Below, one piece after another: positions 8,014-10,119 of a stretch of DNA of 10,119 bases (position 1 is the first letter of the stretch; each line of letters opens with the position of its first letter). The notes below the pieces were generated by a model. That model worked only from the letters and a program-made list of their open reading frames with translations, was not told where the DNA came from and made no database searches. The DNA comes from Nephromyces sp. MM_2019 (taxonomy: Eukaryota; Apicomplexa; Aconoidasida; Nephromycida), in NCBI GenBank assembly GCA_015657535.1, contig JADHZB010000131.1, positions 1 through 10,119 on the forward strand. Reading direction: 5' to 3'. A program made the translations under genes and the position numbers.

Positions 8014-8260
8014 GAATGCCTCATAATACTATTATTCTTCGCACTAGCCATCTATACTCAAAGAAGCAATCTCTACCCCCGCTCCTCTTCTCAATAGTAT
8101 AGCTTTTAGTAATTCATCAATCAACGACTACTTCTTCCTCATTATTTTGCTTTAGAAGGAGTGTTAAAAACATCTATATAGAGGAACTAAAAGTATATCA
8201 CTCAGAAGCTATAAATAAGGAGGAAGGAGGGCTTATCAAAAGGATCTTCTAGGTTTTTCG
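8014..8260 (+). promoter_or_regulatory. Probable promoter and first non-coding exon of the WD40 gene
   Basis: This 247-base stretch is of ordinary complexity between the CA-rich spacer and a GT-rich predicted intron. From about 8020 to 8260 there is no ATG on the plus strand. It contains GCTATAAATAAGG (about 8209-8221) and ends at a consensus donor, TTTTTCG|GTAAGTG, at 8261. The reading suggests a transcription start in this stretch and a short untranslated exon ending at 8260. The exact start cannot be set from the sequence, and TATA-like words are a weak guide in apicomplexans. Confidence 0.4.
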
Positions 8261-8651
8261 GTAAGTGTGTGCGCGAGAAGTTTAGGTAGCGACACACACA
8301 GTGATGCATGAAATTTGATAGTTTAGGTGGCAGGAAATCTTATCTGTGTGTGCGGGTAGGATGGTGTGCGTGTGTGCGTGTGTGCGTGGGTGGTTAGTTT
8401 CATGCGTGCGTATGTGTGGGTGAGTTGATGATGCCTGTGTGTGTAGGTGACTGCGTGTTTCAATATCAATGCGTAACTATTAATATCAGTGTCTGTGTGT
8501 ATTGTATCATCATCCTGTGTTTGTGTCTTGTATCGTCTTCATCACCCTGGGTTTGTGTGTTATGTCATCTTCATCATCCTGTGTATGTATTATTTCATCA
8601 AATCTAATCGCATAAATGAAGATTTTTTCTCGAAATTTTTGCTTTCAACAG
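8261..8651 (+). other. Predicted 5' UTR intron of the WD40 gene
   Basis: The donor GTAAGTG at 8261 is followed by GT-rich sequence like that in the other introns here. A candidate acceptor, TTGCTTTCAACAG, ends at 8651. The interval (391 bases) carries many ATG triplets (for example near 8303, 8360 and 8428), while the flanking predicted exon sequence has none before 8794. Removing it therefore leaves an upstream-ATG-free leader. The pairing of this donor with this acceptor is inferred. Confidence 0.45.
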
Positions 8652-8793
8652 TCGAATTTTAGAGGAGAAAGTCGATTATCTTTTGCTTTTTTATAATTTG
8701 CGCGTCAGCCACATCGCTCATCTTCTCTGCTGTATAGATACACCTCTCGATCTTGTGTGTGACTTTATTTTGAAAGCCTTCGTTGCGAATCGT

Positions 8794-9021
8794 ATGAAGA
8801 TGCTTTCAAGAGATGAAAAGGGAAGAAAATTTTTTAACAAAAAAAATAAAGCTTTTGAAGAGGAATTGCCTCTAGTGTGTGTTGGTTCGTATGATGGTGC
8901 CCTACTTGGATGGGAAGTTGGAGCAGGAGGGGGGTGGGCATATCATTTGAAGACAGAGTCTTCTCTTGAAGAAGATGAAGAGGAAATTCTCCTTCCTGTT
9001 TTCGCCTTTTCAGCTCATCCG
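8794..9021 (+). CDS. WD40-repeat protein, PAK1IP1/Mak11-like, first coding exon (gene partial at 3' end)
   Basis: The exon codes 76 residues from ATG 8794, the first ATG in the predicted spliced leader; ATG 8800 is two codons later and also possible. A basic N-terminus (R-D-E-K-G-R-K ... N-K-K-N-K) leads into L-V-C-V-G-S-Y-D-G-A-L-L-G-W, which resembles the first beta strands of the PAK1IP1/Mak11 family, where human PAK1IP1 begins with a comparable G-C-Y-E-Q-V-L-F-G-F. An acidic insert (L-E-E-D-E-E-E) precedes F-A-F-S-A-H-P, the usual histidine before a WD repeat core. The exon ends at donor CCG|GTAAGC in phase 0; read-through stops at 9061-9063. Members of this family act in the nucleolus in 60S ribosomal subunit maturation, and the mammalian protein also binds the kinase PAK1. 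Family membership rests on motif resemblance; another WD40 protein is possible. The frame is open upstream to 8620 but without ATG. Confidence 0.65.
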
Positions 9022-9434
9022 GTAAGCTATTTAGTGGGTGGATTGGGGTGGGCCTGGGGGTGATTTTCACGTTATTTTGACGTTTTTTTGCGTTTGATGG
9101 GGTTTTTTTAGGTTCGTTTGACATACTTTGACGTTCTCTTGATTTGTCCTCGATTATTTTTTTTTTCGATATTTTTAATGTTTTCTCGATAAGTTTTGAA
9201 TTTTTTTGACATTTCATCTATTTTTTGGATGTTTTCTATATTTTCTCGATTTTTTTTATGTTTTCTCGATTTTTTTATATTTTCTCGATATTTCTGTTTT
9301 TTGAGTGCTCTCGATGTAATCTCCATTTTTTCCAGCTTTTTTTTTCTAGTGTACGCTTCAACGTTTATCCCTTAGTATAGGTTCGTGTGTTGCTTGTATT
9401 TCTGCTTTCTCCCTCTCTGTTTCCCTCTGCTTAG
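9022..9434 (+). other. Intron (phase 0) of the WD40 gene with a T-rich 20-base repeat array
   Basis: The donor is GTAAGC at 9022 and the acceptor CTCTGCTTAG ends at 9434 after a pyrimidine-rich tract. Splicing joins A-H-P to A-C-I-R in frame and restores the WD40 pattern. The 5' part has repeated TTTGACGTT-like words (about 9065-9140); the centre holds a phased 20-base array (entered separately). The minus-strand Lys/Asn/Glu-rich open frames across it are products of the T-rich repeat. Confidence 0.75.
9161..9290 (+). repeat. 20-base tandem array with TTTTCTCGAT core
   Basis: Cores start at 9161, 9181, 9201, 9221, 9241, 9261 and 9280, so the period is 20 with one unit of 19. Cores at 9181, 9241, 9261 and 9280 are exact TTTTCTCGAT; those at 9161, 9201 and 9221 are variants. 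The other ten bases of each unit are A/T-rich and variable. Single diverged cores flank it (CTCGAT at 9149-9154 and about 9310), and a related TTTTTTCTCGAA lies upstream of the gene's coding start near 8623. Confidence 0.8.
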
Positions 9435-9502
9435 GCTTGCATAAGGGCAATTGCCACCTCTGGAACGTACTTAGTCACTGGGGCAACTGATGAGACTATA
9501 AA
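9435..9502 (+). CDS. WD40-repeat protein, PAK1IP1/Mak11-like, second coding exon
   Basis: This small exon (68 bases) codes A-C-I-R-A-I-A-T-S-G-T-Y-L-V-T-G-A-T-D-E-T-I plus two bases of a Lys codon. It is the standard WD repeat strand pattern, and V-T-G-x-x-D-E-T-I is highly similar to the first repeat of PAK1IP1/Mak11 proteins, in which I-Y-D or V-Y-D normally follows. The exon ends AA|GTAAAC (phase 2), so the I-Y-D part should begin the next exon. Without splicing the frame would hit TAA at once after the Lys. The remaining repeats are not in the window. The exon is well supported by phase, splice sites and motif. Confidence 0.7.
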
Positions 9503-10119
9503 GTAAACTTCTTTTCTATATGAACTTATAACATATTCACTTGTGTGTGTGTGTGTGAGCTTCTACTTCATCTTTTTTGGATATTCTTCCGTTATCTTAA
9601 CCCTGTTTTTACAATATTTTTCCCGTTAACATCTTCTAATGCGCTTCTGAGTTTGTGTGTGAGCATTTTTATCGCAAAAGGTGTGTGTTTTCTTCGCTAT
9701 GAATGCCTCAGTAAATTTTATTTGCTTTCTTTTAGACTTTCTTATTTAATGCTGTAAATTGAGGTTCTATGGTCAATTTTTATTCACTTCCCGATAGACA
9801 TACATAGCACTTACTGCCTCATCCATAGGAAAAAAATGCAGGAAAGCAGCGCCTGTTTCATGTCTGGTAGGTTCTTTACTCGATAGTCGTCTTCAGCGGA
9901 AAAAGAACCCCGTTAAGAAACAAAGAATCGTGTGCATACCCCCCCTCCCCACACATACGCACACACACATGTAATATATATAGATAGTTGCTCAAAAAGA
10001 TACGCACATCCAGTGGCGTTTTTTACGTACTAATGCATACATTAACACACACCTACTGAGAAATATATGCATACATTACATACACTCACACACCTTCACA
10101 TACACCGCCATATCCCCCC
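9503..10119 (+). other. Partial intron (phase 2) of the WD40 gene, running off the window
   Basis: The donor GTAAAC at 9503 is followed by a GTGTGTGTGTGTGTG run (9542-9557), then T-rich ordinary sequence, then from about 9935 CA-rich and C-rich sequence to the window end (ending in CCATATCCCCCC). No exon that continues the WD40 pattern with I-Y-D or V-Y-D is found. The terminal C-rich stretch looks like the acceptor tracts before 24 and 1323, so the next exon probably starts just outside. Confidence 0.5.
9542..9557 (+). repeat. (GT)n microsatellite near the intron donor
   Basis: An uninterrupted GT run of about 8 units lies some 40 bases after the donor at 9503. Confidence 0.85.

Noticed and set aside
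7661..8015. Opposed frames of 105 and 111 residues
   Set aside because: Both derive from the CA-rich spacer; the compositions are those expected from ACAC/GTGT reading.
8683..8793. N-terminal extension of the WD40 protein before ATG 8794
   Set aside because: The frame is open, but no ATG is available, even after the predicted leader splice, where an in-frame TAG at 8250 precedes the join.
9829..9865. Candidate third exon after CATCCATAG
   Set aside because: Phase 2 joining gives K-K-K-M-Q-E-S-S, without the I/V-Y-D expected right after D-E-T-I-K, and the following frame does not resemble a WD repeat.

Overview
The window reads as nuclear DNA of a eukaryote with spliced genes. The features behind this are GT..AG introns with preserved reading phase, introns full of simple sequence, wide intergenic spacers of GT/CA-type simple DNA, extracellular-type sushi (CCP) modules joined to a transmembrane segment, and a very long low-complexity tail coded by one large exon. 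This combination fits a coccidian apicomplexan, perhaps a sarcocystid such as Cystoisospora. That assignment is an inference from style, not from a recognised marker, and I hold it with modest confidence.

Left part (1-5206): the 3' portion of a plus-strand gene. Positions 1-23 are an intron end with a C-rich acceptor. Exon 24-313 codes the end of one sushi module and all of a second. A 1,009-base intron (314-1322) holds a GT/GGTGGGTTGG minisatellite and ends in a CA/C-rich acceptor tract. The terminal exon 1323-5206 codes a third sushi module, one transmembrane helix and a cytoplasmic tail of about 1,176 residues rich in Ser, Gly, Glu and Arg. The product looks like a type I surface or secretory-organelle membrane protein whose N-terminus lies outside the window.

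Middle part (5207 to about 8050): no convincing gene. It starts with the 3' UTR/downstream flank, becomes GT-rich with several degenerate tandem repeats (to about 6600), then switches to CA-rich sequence (about 6770-8010). A duplicated 50-base unit lies at 7464-7565.

Right part (about 8050-10119): the 5' portion of a second plus-strand gene. A probable ATG-free leader carries a predicted 5' UTR intron (8261-8651). Coding exons 8794-9021 and 9435-9502 join in phase to give the N-terminus of a WD40 protein that resembles the PAK1IP1/Mak11 family (60S ribosome biogenesis). The rest of the window is its next intron, whose acceptor probably lies just past the right edge. The two genes are head-to-tail and show no functional link.

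I found no mobile-element genes, tRNA or rRNA genes, CRISPR array or prokaryotic operon structure. The most unusual features are the repeat-rich introns: GT-rich near the donor and CA-rich near the acceptor in two cases, and a phased 20-base TTTTCTCGAT array in a third.
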